DNA from: Acrocarpospora phusangensis
GTDB lineage: Bacteria > Actinomycetota > Actinomycetes > Streptosporangiales > Streptosporangiaceae
DNA length: 64,000 nucleotides
NCBI RefSeq assembly: GCF_016862995.1
Contig: NZ_BOOA01000045.1
Coordinates: 1-64,000, forward strand
Reading direction: 5' to 3'
Below are positions 9,226 to 17,757 of this stretch, piece by piece; the first letter of the stretch is position 1, and the number at the start of each line of letters is the position of its first letter. The notes beneath the pieces were generated by a model. That model saw only the letters and a program-made list of their open reading frames with translations, was not told where the DNA came from and did not search any database. The position numbers and the translations under genes were made by a program.

Positions 9226-10239
9226 ATGAGAATCTTGGTGATCGGTGGGTCGGTGTTCCTGGGGCGGGCGATCGTCGAGGAGGCGCTGCGCCGCGGCCAC
9301 GACGTGACGACGTTCAACCGCGGCGTTAGCCGTCCCGACCTGCCGGGGGTGACGGCGGTCCACGGCGACCGGGAGGTCTCCGCCGACCTGGACCGCCTGG
9401 CCGCCGCGGGCCCCTGGGACCGGGTCATCGACGTCTGCGGCTTCACCCCGAGCGTCGTCCTGGACGGCGTACGGCGGCTGAACGGCCGCGCCGCCCACTA
9501 CACGTTCATCTCCAGCATCTCCGCCTTCTCGGAGTGGCCGGGCGTCACCGAACTGGACGAGGACGGCGTCCGCCACGAGTGCCCGCCCGACGCCACCTCC
9601 GGCGAGTACGGCGTGCTGAAGGCCGGCTGCGAACGCGCCGTGGCGGAGTTCTTCGACGGCGGCACGCTGGTCATCAGCCCGGGACTGATCCTCGGCCCGC
9701 ACGAGAACGTCGGCCGCCTCCCCTGGTGGCTCACCCGCATCGAGCGAGGCGGACGGGTGCTGGCGCCGGGCGACCCCGGCCTGCCCATGCAGGTCATCGA
9801 CGCCAGGGACATCGCCGCCTTCACCCTCGACCAGTCCGAGATCTCCGCCACCGGGCGTTTCCTGACGAGCGGCGTACCGGGCAACACCACGTACGGCGAC
9901 TGGCTGAACCTGTGCATCGAGGCGACCGGCTCGGACGCCGAGCTGGTCTGGGTGGACGACCGGTTCCTCCTCGACCGGGGCGTCGAGCAGTGGAGCGAGC
10001 TCCCCCTGTGGATGGTGCCCGCTCCCGAGACGCGCGGCACCTGGAACCCGTCGTCCGCGAAGGCCGCCGCGGCGGGCCTCACCTGCCGCCCGGTCCGGGA
10101 GACCGTGCAGGACACGTGGGCGTGGCTGCGTGAGATCCCGGTCGCGGAGCGCAGCTTCCGCAGCCGCATGCTCAGCCACGGCATCGACCCCGGCAAGGAG
10201 GCCAAGATCCTGGCTGAATGGGACGCCCGCGACTCCTGA
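9226..10239 (+). CDS. NAD-dependent epimerase/dehydratase family (extended SDR) protein
   Basis: 337 residues. A Rossmann glycine motif (GGSVFLG, residues 7-13) lies at the N-terminus of the ATG 9226 product, which favours this start over ATG 9196. FNRGVSRPDLPG follows the second strand. The usual active-site YxxxK is present (EYGVLKAG, near residue 128). Proteins of this type are annotated as NAD-dependent epimerases, reductases or isoflavone-reductase-like proteins, and the substrate cannot be read from the sequence. The gene is close to the flanking genes but not coupled to them. Confidence 0.82.
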   Translation: MRILVIGGSVFLGRAIVEEALRRGHDVTTFNRGVSRPDLPGVTAVHGDREVSADLDRLAAAGPWDRVIDVCGFTPSVVLDGVRRLNGRAAHYTFISSISAFSEWPGVTELDEDGVRHECPPDATSGEYGVLKAGCERAVAEFFDGGTLVISPGLILGPHENVGRLPWWLTRIERGGRVLAPGDPGLPMQVIDARDIAAFTLDQSEISATGRFLTSGVPGNTTYGDWLNLCIEATGSDAELVWVDDRFLLDRGVEQWSELPLWMVPAPETRGTWNPSSAKAAAAGLTCRPVRETVQDTWAWLREIPVAERSFRSRMLSHGIDPGKEAKILAEWDARDS

Positions 10240-10361
10240 CATTCCCGGGCGAACTTGGACGCTTTCCGAGCATCCCCGCCGAGTGTCGGACGCGGGCTCT
10301 AGTATGCACGAGCCGCAGTCACGTGACTACACCACGTGATCCGATCCGGGGAGGGACGCTC

Positions 10362-12125
10362 GTGGCACGGTCGATCAAGGGGAATCCCGCCCTGGCCCGG
10401 CCCTACCGCGACCTGGTGTGGCTGGCGTACCTGACGCTGCCGCCCGACGGGGGCGAGCGGCGGCTGCTGCACGCGCACCGGCTCGCCGCCCGCGCCGTGC
10501 TCCGCCATCCCGACGACCTGCCCGCCGCCCGCCTGCGGGTGCTGACCCGGGCGCTCCGCCACCGTGTCCGGCCCTGGCTGGGGGTGGCCCGCCCGCTGGA
10601 GGTCGTGCCCGCCGTCGTGCGCAGCGGCGAGCACGCCTTCACGGCCGCGCTCGAATCCCTCCCGGCCCCGGCCCGCGCCGCGTACGCGATGACCCGCCTG
10701 GAGGGCCTGCCCCCGGACGAGACGCGCCGCGTGCTCGGCCAGGCCGCGGTCGCGGAGCCCTCCATCGCGCTGGCCCTGGTCGACGCCCTGGAGGACGAGC
10801 ACGGGCCCGCCATGCCGCACCGGCCGGCCGCCGACCCCACGCTGGCCCGCGTCTACGGCCGCGTCACGCCGCGCTGGCCGGCCTCCGTCGTGACCGTGCT
10901 GGTCCTGGCGGGGGTGATGGGGGTTCCGTACTGGCTGGGCACCGGGGCTCCGGTGCGGAGCGCGACGGCCGTACTGGCCCTCCAGCGGGTGCCGGAGGGC
11001 GCCTGGCGGAGCACCACGACGCTGGACGTGCGCGCCTGGCATCCCCGGGGCGCCCTGATCGACGACCGGCCGGTCACCACCCGCGCCCTGCGCGCCTGGC
11101 AGGGTTCGGTACGGCCCGAGGCCCTCTACGGCGTCTCCCCCGCCCCGCCCGCCACGGACCCGCAACTCCTGTACGCGGACCGGCTCGACGGCGGCACGAT
11201 CGTCCTGATGCGCGACCCCGGCCGGATCGCCCGTTACGCGGAGAGCCGTGGCGTCGCCTCGCTGGAGGTCTTCCCCGAGCCGCGCGCGAAACCCGACGGG
11301 TCAAGCCCGCTCAAACTGTCCGGCTCCCGTTACTTGCTTCCGCCGTGGGTGGAGGAGGTCTCCTCGGCGTCGCTCAGCCGGCTCGGCGCGCGCTGGGCCC
11401 CGGTCCCCGTCACGGACGGCGTGACCGGTCCCGTCCCGCCCGTGCGGACCGGGGCGTGCTGGCGTGGGCCGGTCCTGCGCCTGCGGGCTCCCTCGATCGC
11501 GCATGGACTGCCGTACACGATGATCGACTTCGGACGTCTGGCGCTGGCCGACATCCAGCACCAGCCCCCGCCTCCCGCCGAGATCGACCGGTACGGCCCG
11601 CCCGAGATCGACACCAGCCTCACCGCCTTCTCCGCCTGGGCGTACCTCGGCTGCGCGCTCCCCTTCCCGCCGACCGAGGTCCAGGCCGCCACCGCCTGGG
11701 AGTTCTGGTCGGGCCCGCTTCCCGAGCAGGCCACCGGACGCTGGCTCTGCACCCGCTTCACCAACGCCGACGGCACCAGCACCACCCGCGCCACCCTCCT
11801 CGCGTACGCCCAGGGCCGGACCACCGCCATCCCCACCGGCGAACGCACCAACACCTGGGACTGCAGCCGCCTGACCCGCGACGTCGTCTCCGGCACCTGG
11901 TGGCGGGCCCCGTCCGGCCGCTGGTACTACCTGGCCGCCGCCAGCCGCCGCATCACCCAGCTGTCCATCATGGGCGTCGGCGTCGTCGACACGCTCAGCG
12001 CCTCGACCTTCTCCTCGACTCCCGGCCCGGTGAGCACCACGACCCCGCGCATCAAGATCACCCTGAAGGCGACCGTGCCGGATGGAGCGGCGCCGCCGAT
12101 TTTCCAGCAGACGTACGAGCCGTGA
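10362..12125 (+). CDS. Membrane protein with sigma-factor-like cytoplasmic domain and large extracytoplasmic domain
   Basis: 587 residues from GTG 10362, which follows a strong GGGGAGGGA ribosome site. Residues about 10-145 are helical and resemble an ECF sigma factor: YRDLVWLAYLTL, then LPAPARAAYAMTRLEGLPPDE at about 100-120, close to the start of sigma region 4. One membrane helix follows at about 174-192, then about 390 residues outside with paired cysteines (GACWRG, LGCALP, WLCTRF, WDCSRL). I do not know a named family. The region 4 resemblance could be a relic that no longer binds DNA. The gene follows the SDR gene by 122 bases. Confidence 0.72.
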   Translation: MARSIKGNPALARPYRDLVWLAYLTLPPDGGERRLLHAHRLAARAVLRHPDDLPAARLRVLTRALRHRVRPWLGVARPLEVVPAVVRSGEHAFTAALESLPAPARAAYAMTRLEGLPPDETRRVLGQAAVAEPSIALALVDALEDEHGPAMPHRPAADPTLARVYGRVTPRWPASVVTVLVLAGVMGVPYWLGTGAPVRSATAVLALQRVPEGAWRSTTTLDVRAWHPRGALIDDRPVTTRALRAWQGSVRPEALYGVSPAPPATDPQLLYADRLDGGTIVLMRDPGRIARYAESRGVASLEVFPEPRAKPDGSSPLKLSGSRYLLPPWVEEVSSASLSRLGARWAPVPVTDGVTGPVPPVRTGACWRGPVLRLRAPSIAHGLPYTMIDFGRLALADIQHQPPPPAEIDRYGPPEIDTSLTAFSAWAYLGCALPFPPTEVQAATAWEFWSGPLPEQATGRWLCTRFTNADGTSTTRATLLAYAQGRTTAIPTGERTNTWDCSRLTRDVVSGTWWRAPSGRWYYLAAASRRITQLSIMGVGVVDTLSASTFSSTPGPVSTTTPRIKITLKATVPDGAAPPIFQQTYEP

Positions 12126-12146
12126 CGATGCACTCTCCCAAGAGGT

Positions 12147-13055
12147 TCACACCGCGGCACGGAATGCTTCGTAGCGTTCTTCGACCAGCTCAGGGTTGGG
12201 ACGGTCTGCACGCCGCCTGGGCACGGAGAGAGACAGGTTGTTCATCTCCTGGAGGCCGTGCTTGAGCATCGGCCCGTCGATTTCGGCAAGAATGTCGGCG
12301 CGTACCTCGATGACCAAGTCCGGACGGACACCCAGGATGTTCTGGTCGTAGGCGGCATGGTGGATCTTGCACAAGGCCATCCCGTTGGAGACTGCTGGCA
12401 CACCACGGGTGTCACGGTCCGGGATGATGTGAGCGGCATCCAGCAGGGATGGGTGCCGCAGGCGACACATCGCACAACTGGTCTCATACGCCTGAATCAC
12501 CCGTTGCCGGAATACGGGTTGGTGCAGGCGTTGGCGACTGATCCGCTCGGAGTAACGACGCTCGATCGGGCTTACCGGACCGTCCACCCGAAGGTGCCGC
12601 TGAGCCTCCTCTAACGCGACCGCAACCTGAAGCTCCGCGAGCTCGACGGCGACGATCCACACGGGGAAGAAGGGGAGAAACAACTTCGGCTGAACACCGA
12701 AGAACCACATCAGCGGCACCCCGAGTTCGTGAGCTCTGCGGAGTCCGACGTTCGTGTAATGGTTAGGGTTTCCCTGGAACTTATAGCGCAGCAGGCCGTC
12801 CTGACCGACCGCGTCCTCGTATGGAGCGCGGGCGCCGTCGGAGGTATAGGTCGTCAGGATCGACAGCGCCGCCGTCATTCCCTGGGGTTTGCGGATGCCA
12901 AGCTGGTTGTCGATAAGGGGAAATTTTCGCCCTTCCCACTGGAACCCGAGCAGTTCCTCACGCCGCACGACTGGATCTTCGGGTGTGCATCGCTGTCGCA
13001 GCCAGGCCATGGCCGCAGCCCGGATCCGGCTATCCAGGTCATCACCCAACGACAT
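12147..13055 (-). CDS. HNH endonuclease (restriction-type, with N-terminal recognition-like domain)
   Basis: 302 residues from ATG 13055; a GTG at 13061 is also possible. The C-terminal third is an HNH nuclease: a CxxC pair in CAMCRLRHPSLLDAAHIIP, then NGMALCKIHHAAYD, with His-Asn-His residues in place. The N-terminal 150 residues carry LIDNQLGIRKPQGMTAALSI and GLLRYKFQGNPNH. I have seen this type of domain in front of HNH domains in predicted restriction endonucleases (COG3440 type), where it probably recognises DNA. There is no methyltransferase nearby, so a modification-dependent (type IV-like) nuclease or a housekeeping nuclease are both possible. It converges on the upstream membrane protein gene with a 21-base gap. 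Confidence 0.8.
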   Translation of the reverse strand: MSLGDDLDSRIRAAAMAWLRQRCTPEDPVVRREELLGFQWEGRKFPLIDNQLGIRKPQGMTAALSILTTYTSDGARAPYEDAVGQDGLLRYKFQGNPNHYTNVGLRRAHELGVPLMWFFGVQPKLFLPFFPVWIVAVELAELQVAVALEEAQRHLRVDGPVSPIERRYSERISRQRLHQPVFRQRVIQAYETSCAMCRLRHPSLLDAAHIIPDRDTRGVPAVSNGMALCKIHHAAYDQNILGVRPDLVIEVRADILAEIDGPMLKHGLQEMNNLSLSVPRRRADRPNPELVEERYEAFRAAV

Positions 13056-13252
13056 GATCACAATCGTGTTTTACACCTGCCGCCGGCCGGTACGCCAGCG
13101 ATCGGGAATCATCTCCGCAGCTTCGGCGCCACACGACTTTGAACTAGTCTTCCGCCTCAACGCGAGAACTGAAATGGTCGCTTTGTCGTCCCACTCCTGC
13201 CGTGTCCCATGATGGTCCGGCAGACGAGCCGTGAAGCGCCGAGAACGATGCG

Positions 13253-13738
13253 ATGATTGCGGACGTGAGTGAGGTGACCCTGCGGCCGGTCGATGACGGC
13301 AACCGTGCGGCCGTGGTGGCCCTGGACGTCACGCCCGCCCAGCAGAACTACGTCGCCGGCGTGGCGGACTCAATCGACGACGCCCTCCGGTATCCGGAGG
13401 CGATGCCCTGGTACCGCGCCATCTACGCCGGCGACGATCCGGTCGGCTTCGTCATGATCAGCGACAACATCCCCCCGGGCGACCAGACTCTGCTGGGACC
13501 CTATTTCCTGTGGCGGCTCCTCGTGGACGCCCGCCACCAGGGCCGTGGCCACGGCCGTGCGGCCCTGAACCTGGTCCTGAACTACCTCCGGACCCGCCCC
13601 GGCTGCACCGAACTCCTGACCAGCGTGGTCCCCGGCGAAATCAGCTCGCCTCTCGGCTTCTACCTCCATCTCGGCTTCCAGGACACCGGCCGCTACTTCG
13701 ACGGCGAAAGGGTTCTCCGGCTCCCCCTGAACGGCTGA
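13253..13738 (+). CDS. GNAT-family N-acetyltransferase
   Basis: 161 residues. The acetyl-CoA loop is RHQGRGHGRAAL (near residue 99), preceded by FLWRLLVD and followed by the SPLGFYLHLGF strand-helix typical of the GNAT fold. LRPVDDGN at the N-terminus resembles spermidine/diamine acetyltransferases of the SpeG/BltD group, so a polyamine or small amine is a possible acceptor, but this cannot be fixed from sequence. The gene stands alone, with about 190 bases to the divergent HNH gene and 177 to the converging cvn operon. Confidence 0.85.
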   Translation: MIADVSEVTLRPVDDGNRAAVVALDVTPAQQNYVAGVADSIDDALRYPEAMPWYRAIYAGDDPVGFVMISDNIPPGDQTLLGPYFLWRLLVDARHQGRGHGRAALNLVLNYLRTRPGCTELLTSVVPGEISSPLGFYLHLGFQDTGRYFDGERVLRLPLNG

Positions 13739-13915
13739 ACATCCCGGCATCCTGTTACGGAGTCGAGACACCCAATCACCCATGAGCGACATCTCACAGT
13801 AGAGAGTCGCCCCAGCCCCGGCTATTGGCTTGTCCTTCTCGCCACGGGTTTCACCGCGGGAACCGCCGCGACCGGCCTGCTACGCCCCTACGTACACCCT
13901 CGATAACCCGGTCGA

Positions 13916-14509
13916 TTACGTTGAGCTGAAGGTGCCTTTCACGGCGTACGTGACCAGGTTGGTCAGGACGTCTTTGACTGATTCGCGGTCGCGTACGTCG
14001 CAGAGAACGATGGGCGTGAGGGCGCCCAGTCCCAGAGCCCGTCGGACGGTGGAGGGGTCGTGGCGGCGGGCGCCGTCGAAGCAGTTGACGGCGACGAGGA
14101 ACGGGATGCCGCGCTGTTCGAAGTAGTCGACGGCGGGGAAGCACTCGCGCAGGCGGCGGGTGTCGGCGAGGACGACGGCGCCGAGCGCGCCGAGGGCCAG
14201 TTCGTCCCACATGAACCAGAAACGATCCTGACCGGGTGTGCCGAACAGGTAGAGCCACAGGCCCTCGCGGATGGTGATGCGGCCGAAGTCGAGCGCCACG
14301 GTGGTGGTGGTCTTGCGTTCCACGCCCGTGGTGTCGTCCACGCCGATGCCGAGGTCGCTCAGCAGTTCCTCGGTGTGCAGCGGCCGGATCTCGCTGATCG
14401 TGCCGACCATGGTGGTCTTGCCGACGCCGAACCCGCCGGCGATGAGGATCTTGATGGCCAGGGCCGAGGCGACCTCGGTCGCGCCGGACTCAGAGGCGGC
14501 GTAGCCCAT
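13916..14509 (-). CDS. cvnD: Conservon GTPase-like protein CvnD
   Basis: 197 residues. Walker A is GGFGVGKTT (near residue 25) and the switch II-like DxxG region is LFGTPGQDRFWFMWD; VNCFDG stands where NKxD is normally found. It is the last gene of an A-B-C-D conservon. Its ATG at 14509 overlaps the end of cvnC by 20 bases. CvnD proteins are small Ras-like ATP/GTP-binding proteins that associate with CvnB and CvnC at the membrane and are thought to be controlled by the CvnA sensor. Confidence 0.92.
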   Translation of the reverse strand: MGYAASESGATEVASALAIKILIAGGFGVGKTTMVGTISEIRPLHTEELLSDLGIGVDDTTGVERKTTTTVALDFGRITIREGLWLYLFGTPGQDRFWFMWDELALGALGAVVLADTRRLRECFPAVDYFEQRGIPFLVAVNCFDGARRHDPSTVRRALGLGALTPIVLCDVRDRESVKDVLTNLVTYAVKGTFSST

Positions 14510-14858
14510 TGAGCACTTCCCGGTAGATGCGTTCGTCGATCGTCTGGGTCACCGGTCGCGGCCGGTCGATGGTCACCAGGCCCTCCCGGCGCAGGTCGCC
14601 GAGGAGCACACGGGTGATGTTGAGCGGCAGCCTGAGATGCGCCGCGACGTCCGCCACCGGGCAGGGTCTGCGGCAGAGCGTGAGCACGGCGAGATGTTCC
14701 CGCATGAGGTCCGCCCGCCCGGCGGCCATGCTGACGGTCGTGACGATGGCCACCAGGTCGAAGGCCTCGCCCTGCGGGCGCGCACGGCCGCCGGTCAGCC
14801 CGAAGAGCCTGATCAGCGGCCCGGGATCCGGTCCGCTCACGGCTGCGGGCCGTTCCAC
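14490..14858 (-). CDS. cvnC: Conservon protein CvnC (DUF742)
   Basis: 122 residues starting with GTG 14858, which overlaps the end of cvnB by 22 bases. The sequence is a typical DUF742 protein. LIRLFGLTGGRARP is followed by a winged-helix-like segment with the conserved pieces FDLVAIV, PVADVAAHLRLPLNITRVLLGDL and the YREVLNGLRRL end. In conservons it connects the roadblock protein CvnB with the GTPase CvnD. The exact role is not established. No operon member is missing. Confidence 0.9.
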   Translation of the reverse strand: MERPAAVSGPDPGPLIRLFGLTGGRARPQGEAFDLVAIVTTVSMAAGRADLMREHLAVLTLCRRPCPVADVAAHLRLPLNITRVLLGDLRREGLVTIDRPRPVTQTIDERIYREVLNGLRRL

Positions 14859-15262
14859 GCGGGCGCGGGGGCCGCCCCTCTCGGCTGCGTGGACAGGTGC
14901 TCGCCGACGCGCCTGACCAGCAGCGCCATCTCGTACGTGACCAGGCCGAGCTCGGCCTCACCACCCGCGAGCACGGCCAGCCTGGCGCCCTGACCGGCCC
15001 CGGTGACCAGCAGGAACCCGCCCTCCAGCTCGATGATGGTCTGCCGTACGCCACCGAGGCCGAAGTGCCGTCCGGCGCCCTGGGCCAGGCTGTGACTGCC
15101 CGCGGATATGGCGGAGAGGTGCTCGACGTCCTCCCGCGTCAGCTCGCGCGAGCCGCCCATGGCGAGGCCGTCGGCGGACAGCACGATGGCGTGCCGGATG
15201 TCGGGGACGCGCTGGGTCAGGTCGTCGAGCAGCCACTTCAGTTCAGCTCCGAGGTTGCGCAT
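14837..15262 (-). CDS. cvnB: Conservon roadblock/LC7 protein CvnB
   Basis: 141 residues from ATG 15262, which lies inside the end of cvnA (20-base overlap). It is a Roadblock/LC7 domain protein: ELKWLLDDLTQRVPDIRHAI, VLSADGLAMG, HLSAISAGSHSLAQ and GFLLVTGAGQGARLAVLA are standard for the family. Roadblock proteins act as MglB-like regulators or GAPs of small GTPases; here the partner should be CvnD. The C-terminal 20 residues are Pro/Ala-rich. Confidence 0.92.
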   Translation of the reverse strand: MRNLGAELKWLLDDLTQRVPDIRHAIVLSADGLAMGGSRELTREDVEHLSAISAGSHSLAQGAGRHFGLGGVRQTIIELEGGFLLVTGAGQGARLAVLAGGEAELGLVTYEMALLVRRVGEHLSTQPRGAAPAPAWNGPQP

Positions 15263-17480
15263 CGGGATGTCCGTCCTCTCTGTTCCACTGTCCCTGCTCC
15301 CCCTGGGTACGGCCCTGCTGCCAGCCCCGCTGCATCGCCGACATGAGCGACCTGAGCTCGTCCGGAGACCGTACGGAGACGTCCCGCCGCTCCTGGGACC
15401 CCGCCCCCCGGAGCTGCGGGGCCAGGTTGGCCAAGGGAACCCGTACCGGCAGGCCGTCCAGGTCGTCCTCATCCGGGGCGGACAGGACAGCCGGGGTGAA
15501 CGGCGCGAACGACATCGACGGCACCGGAGGCGCGGACGGGGCCCAGCGCACCGACACCGGCACCGGAGACCGCTCCGGCTCGGGCATCGCGGCGGCGAGC
15601 AGGCTCAACGGCAGCAGCACGATCGCGGTGACGCCCCCGTACGGCGACTGCCGGAGCACGATCTTGATGCCGTGCCGGGCGGCGAGCCTGGACACCACGA
15701 ACAGGCCGAGCCGGTCGCTGTCGGCCAGGTCGAACTCCGGGGGTTCGGCCAGCCGCGCGTTGATCCCCTCCAGGGTGGCCGGGCTGAGCCCCAGACCGCG
15801 GTCCTCCACCTCCAGCCCGTAGCCGTTCGCGGCCGGGGTGCTCCGGATGTGGATCGTGGTGTCGGGCGGCGAGAAGACCGCGGCGTTCTCCACCAGCTCC
15901 GCCACCAGGTGGATCACGTCGGTGACGGCCGCGCCCACCAGCAGCGGGGCGTTCGGCATGGGCGCCACCATGACACGGGTGTAGTCCTTGACCTCCAGCA
16001 CCGCGCTGCGGACGACGTCGTAGAGCGGCACCGGGTCGCGCCACCTCCGGGCCGGGGCGGAGTCGGACAGGATGATCAGGTTCTCCGCGTGCCGCCGCAT
16101 GCGGGTGGTCAGGTGGTCGAGGGTGAAGAGGTCCTCCAGGATCTCCGGCTCATCGACCCGGCGTTCCATCGCGTCCAGCAGGCCGAGCTGGCTGTGGAGC
16201 AGCGCCTGGTTGCGCCTGGCGAGGTTGAGGAAGACCTGGCCGACGCCCTTGCGCAGGGTCGCCTGCCCGACCGCGGCTTCGACGGCGGTACGCCGTACGG
16301 CGGAGAAAGCCCGCACGACGCGGTCGAACTCGGCGGTTTCCGCGGGGGCGGGACCGGGGGCCTCGGTGGCCGGATCCACGTCCTCGCCTCTGCGCAGCCG
16401 CTCGACCAGCCGGGGCAGCCGTTCCTCGGCGAGTTCCACGGCCGACGCCTGCAGCCGCTTGAGCTCGTTGATCAGCAGCCGGCCGAACCGGTACGACGAC
16501 ACGACCGACAGCAGGACCGCGAGCAGGCCCAGCACCAGGACCAGCCCGATCCGCCAGTACGCGGCGGCCTTGCGCCCCTCCTGGTCGGCCGCGGCCCGGC
16601 CCAGCTCCCGCGAGGTGTCCTGGTTGATCGTGTCGAGGATCGTCTCCGTGTCGCTCTTCCACTCGGCGGGATCCACCGGCGGCGCCCCGTTGGTGTCCCA
16701 GCTGAAGAGCCGATCCTCCACGGCCGTCAGCCGCTGGTACGGCCCGCCGTTCAGCAGGGCCTCATACCGTTCCCGCAGGTCGGGCCCCATGTCGCGGTCG
16801 GCGTTGGCGAAGACGAGCCGGCGGCTGGTCATCGCGGCCACGAACGCGGCCCGGTCGGTGGGGGTCATCTTCTGGTGCACGATCGTGCTGGTCAGCACGG
16901 CGTGCTCGCGGCCCAGGTACTCGGCGGTGGCGCTGTAGGCGGACATGCCGCGCACCGCCCGGTAGGACGACACGTCGCTCAGCGCGTCCCGGTCGCTGAA
17001 CTGCCGGTTGGCGACGCCGATCAGGTCGTCGTACGCGTCGATGACCCGCAGCGGCGGGGTCAGCCTGCCGCCGTCGGCCGAGGCGCGCAGGTCGCCGAGC
17101 CCGTCCAGGGCCTCCAGCAGGGCGCGCACCGCGGCCGGGGTCTCGGCCGTGCCGCGCAGCGCGGCGACCGAGTCCACCGATCCGATGGCCTGGCGCAGGC
17201 GCGCCACCTTCGCGTCGGTGATCCGGCGCTGTTCCGCCAGGGGCTGGTCGGCTCCGGTGCCGCCGACGGCCTCGGCGGAGCGCTGCCGCTCCCGCTGGAG
17301 TTCGACGATCAATTGCAGGACCGGTGACCCGATGGCCTCCCAGCGGTCCTGGGTCTGGGAGATCTCCGTGATCTCCTGGACGCTGGAGTAGGCGATGAAT
17401 CCCCATAAAGCGATCATGCAGATCAGGGGAATCAGCAGGATTCTGAGCAGCTTGGAGCGAATCGGCGGCGGCGAGCTCAA
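15243..17480 (-). CDS. cvnA: Conservon sensor histidine-kinase-like protein CvnA
   Basis: 745 residues. TTG 17480 is the only possible upstream start because an in-frame TGA lies two codons before it; a GGGACGTGAAGG stretch precedes it. A short basic N-terminus and first membrane helix (about 10-30) lead into a long extracytoplasmic region resembling nitrate/nitrite-sensing (NIT) domains. A second helix follows near 310-332 (IGLVLVLGLLAVLLSVVSSY), then a HAMP-like segment and an HATPase_c domain (ELVENAAVFSPPDT as N box, DRGLGLSP as G1). As in other CvnA proteins a normal phospho-acceptor His box is not evident. The last 150 residues are Pro-rich. Confidence 0.9.
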   Translation of the reverse strand: MSSPPPIRSKLLRILLIPLICMIALWGFIAYSSVQEITEISQTQDRWEAIGSPVLQLIVELQRERQRSAEAVGGTGADQPLAEQRRITDAKVARLRQAIGSVDSVAALRGTAETPAAVRALLEALDGLGDLRASADGGRLTPPLRVIDAYDDLIGVANRQFSDRDALSDVSSYRAVRGMSAYSATAEYLGREHAVLTSTIVHQKMTPTDRAAFVAAMTSRRLVFANADRDMGPDLRERYEALLNGGPYQRLTAVEDRLFSWDTNGAPPVDPAEWKSDTETILDTINQDTSRELGRAAADQEGRKAAAYWRIGLVLVLGLLAVLLSVVSSYRFGRLLINELKRLQASAVELAEERLPRLVERLRRGEDVDPATEAPGPAPAETAEFDRVVRAFSAVRRTAVEAAVGQATLRKGVGQVFLNLARRNQALLHSQLGLLDAMERRVDEPEILEDLFTLDHLTTRMRRHAENLIILSDSAPARRWRDPVPLYDVVRSAVLEVKDYTRVMVAPMPNAPLLVGAAVTDVIHLVAELVENAAVFSPPDTTIHIRSTPAANGYGLEVEDRGLGLSPATLEGINARLAEPPEFDLADSDRLGLFVVSRLAARHGIKIVLRQSPYGGVTAIVLLPLSLLAAAMPEPERSPVPVSVRWAPSAPPVPSMSFAPFTPAVLSAPDEDDLDGLPVRVPLANLAPQLRGAGSQERRDVSVRSPDELRSLMSAMQRGWQQGRTQGEQGQWNREDGHPDAQPRS

Positions 17481-17712
17481 CCTTCACGTCCCATTCCGCG
17501 CATGAAATGCGCACCCGGCTATGATCTTGGCTCGCCCCCAAGAACACATGCCACCGCGTTATACGCCGGTGGTTGGTCCACTATGCCCACGCGGCAGACG
17601 GACTTCAAGCGGCAGCTCACAAGAATTCCGCCGGAAATTCAGCCCATGAATCATGAAATGTCCGTACGTGCAGCTCAAAAGCCATTTAGAGCGCAATACC
17701 CGGAACAAGCAG

Positions 17713-17745
17713 ACGGGCTCGGCGCGGAATCCACGCCGAGCCCGT
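17713..17745 (-). terminator. Strong hairpin downstream of the secreted hydrolase gene
   Basis: ACGGGCTCGGCG (17713-17724) pairs perfectly with CGCCGAGCCCGT (17734-17745) around a 9-base loop, starting 12 bases beyond the stop at 17758. There is no U-tract, which is common for actinomycete terminators. It would separate this gene from cvnA, whose promoter should lie in 17481-17712. Confidence 0.75.
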
Positions 17746-17757
17746 GCTGCGCGCCGG

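Noticed and set aside
6901-10242. A 1113-codon open frame on the minus strand
   Set aside because: It lies antisense to the SulP-carbonic anhydrase and SDR genes, is rich in Arg, Gly, His and Gln, and has no recognisable domain. High G+C genes often give such open shadows.
13739-13915. Bidirectional terminator between the GNAT gene and cvnD
   Set aside because: No hairpin of more than a few base pairs was found in this gap.
15108-17327. A 739-codon open frame on the plus strand
   Set aside because: Antisense to cvnA and cvnB, whose families and overlaps are clear.
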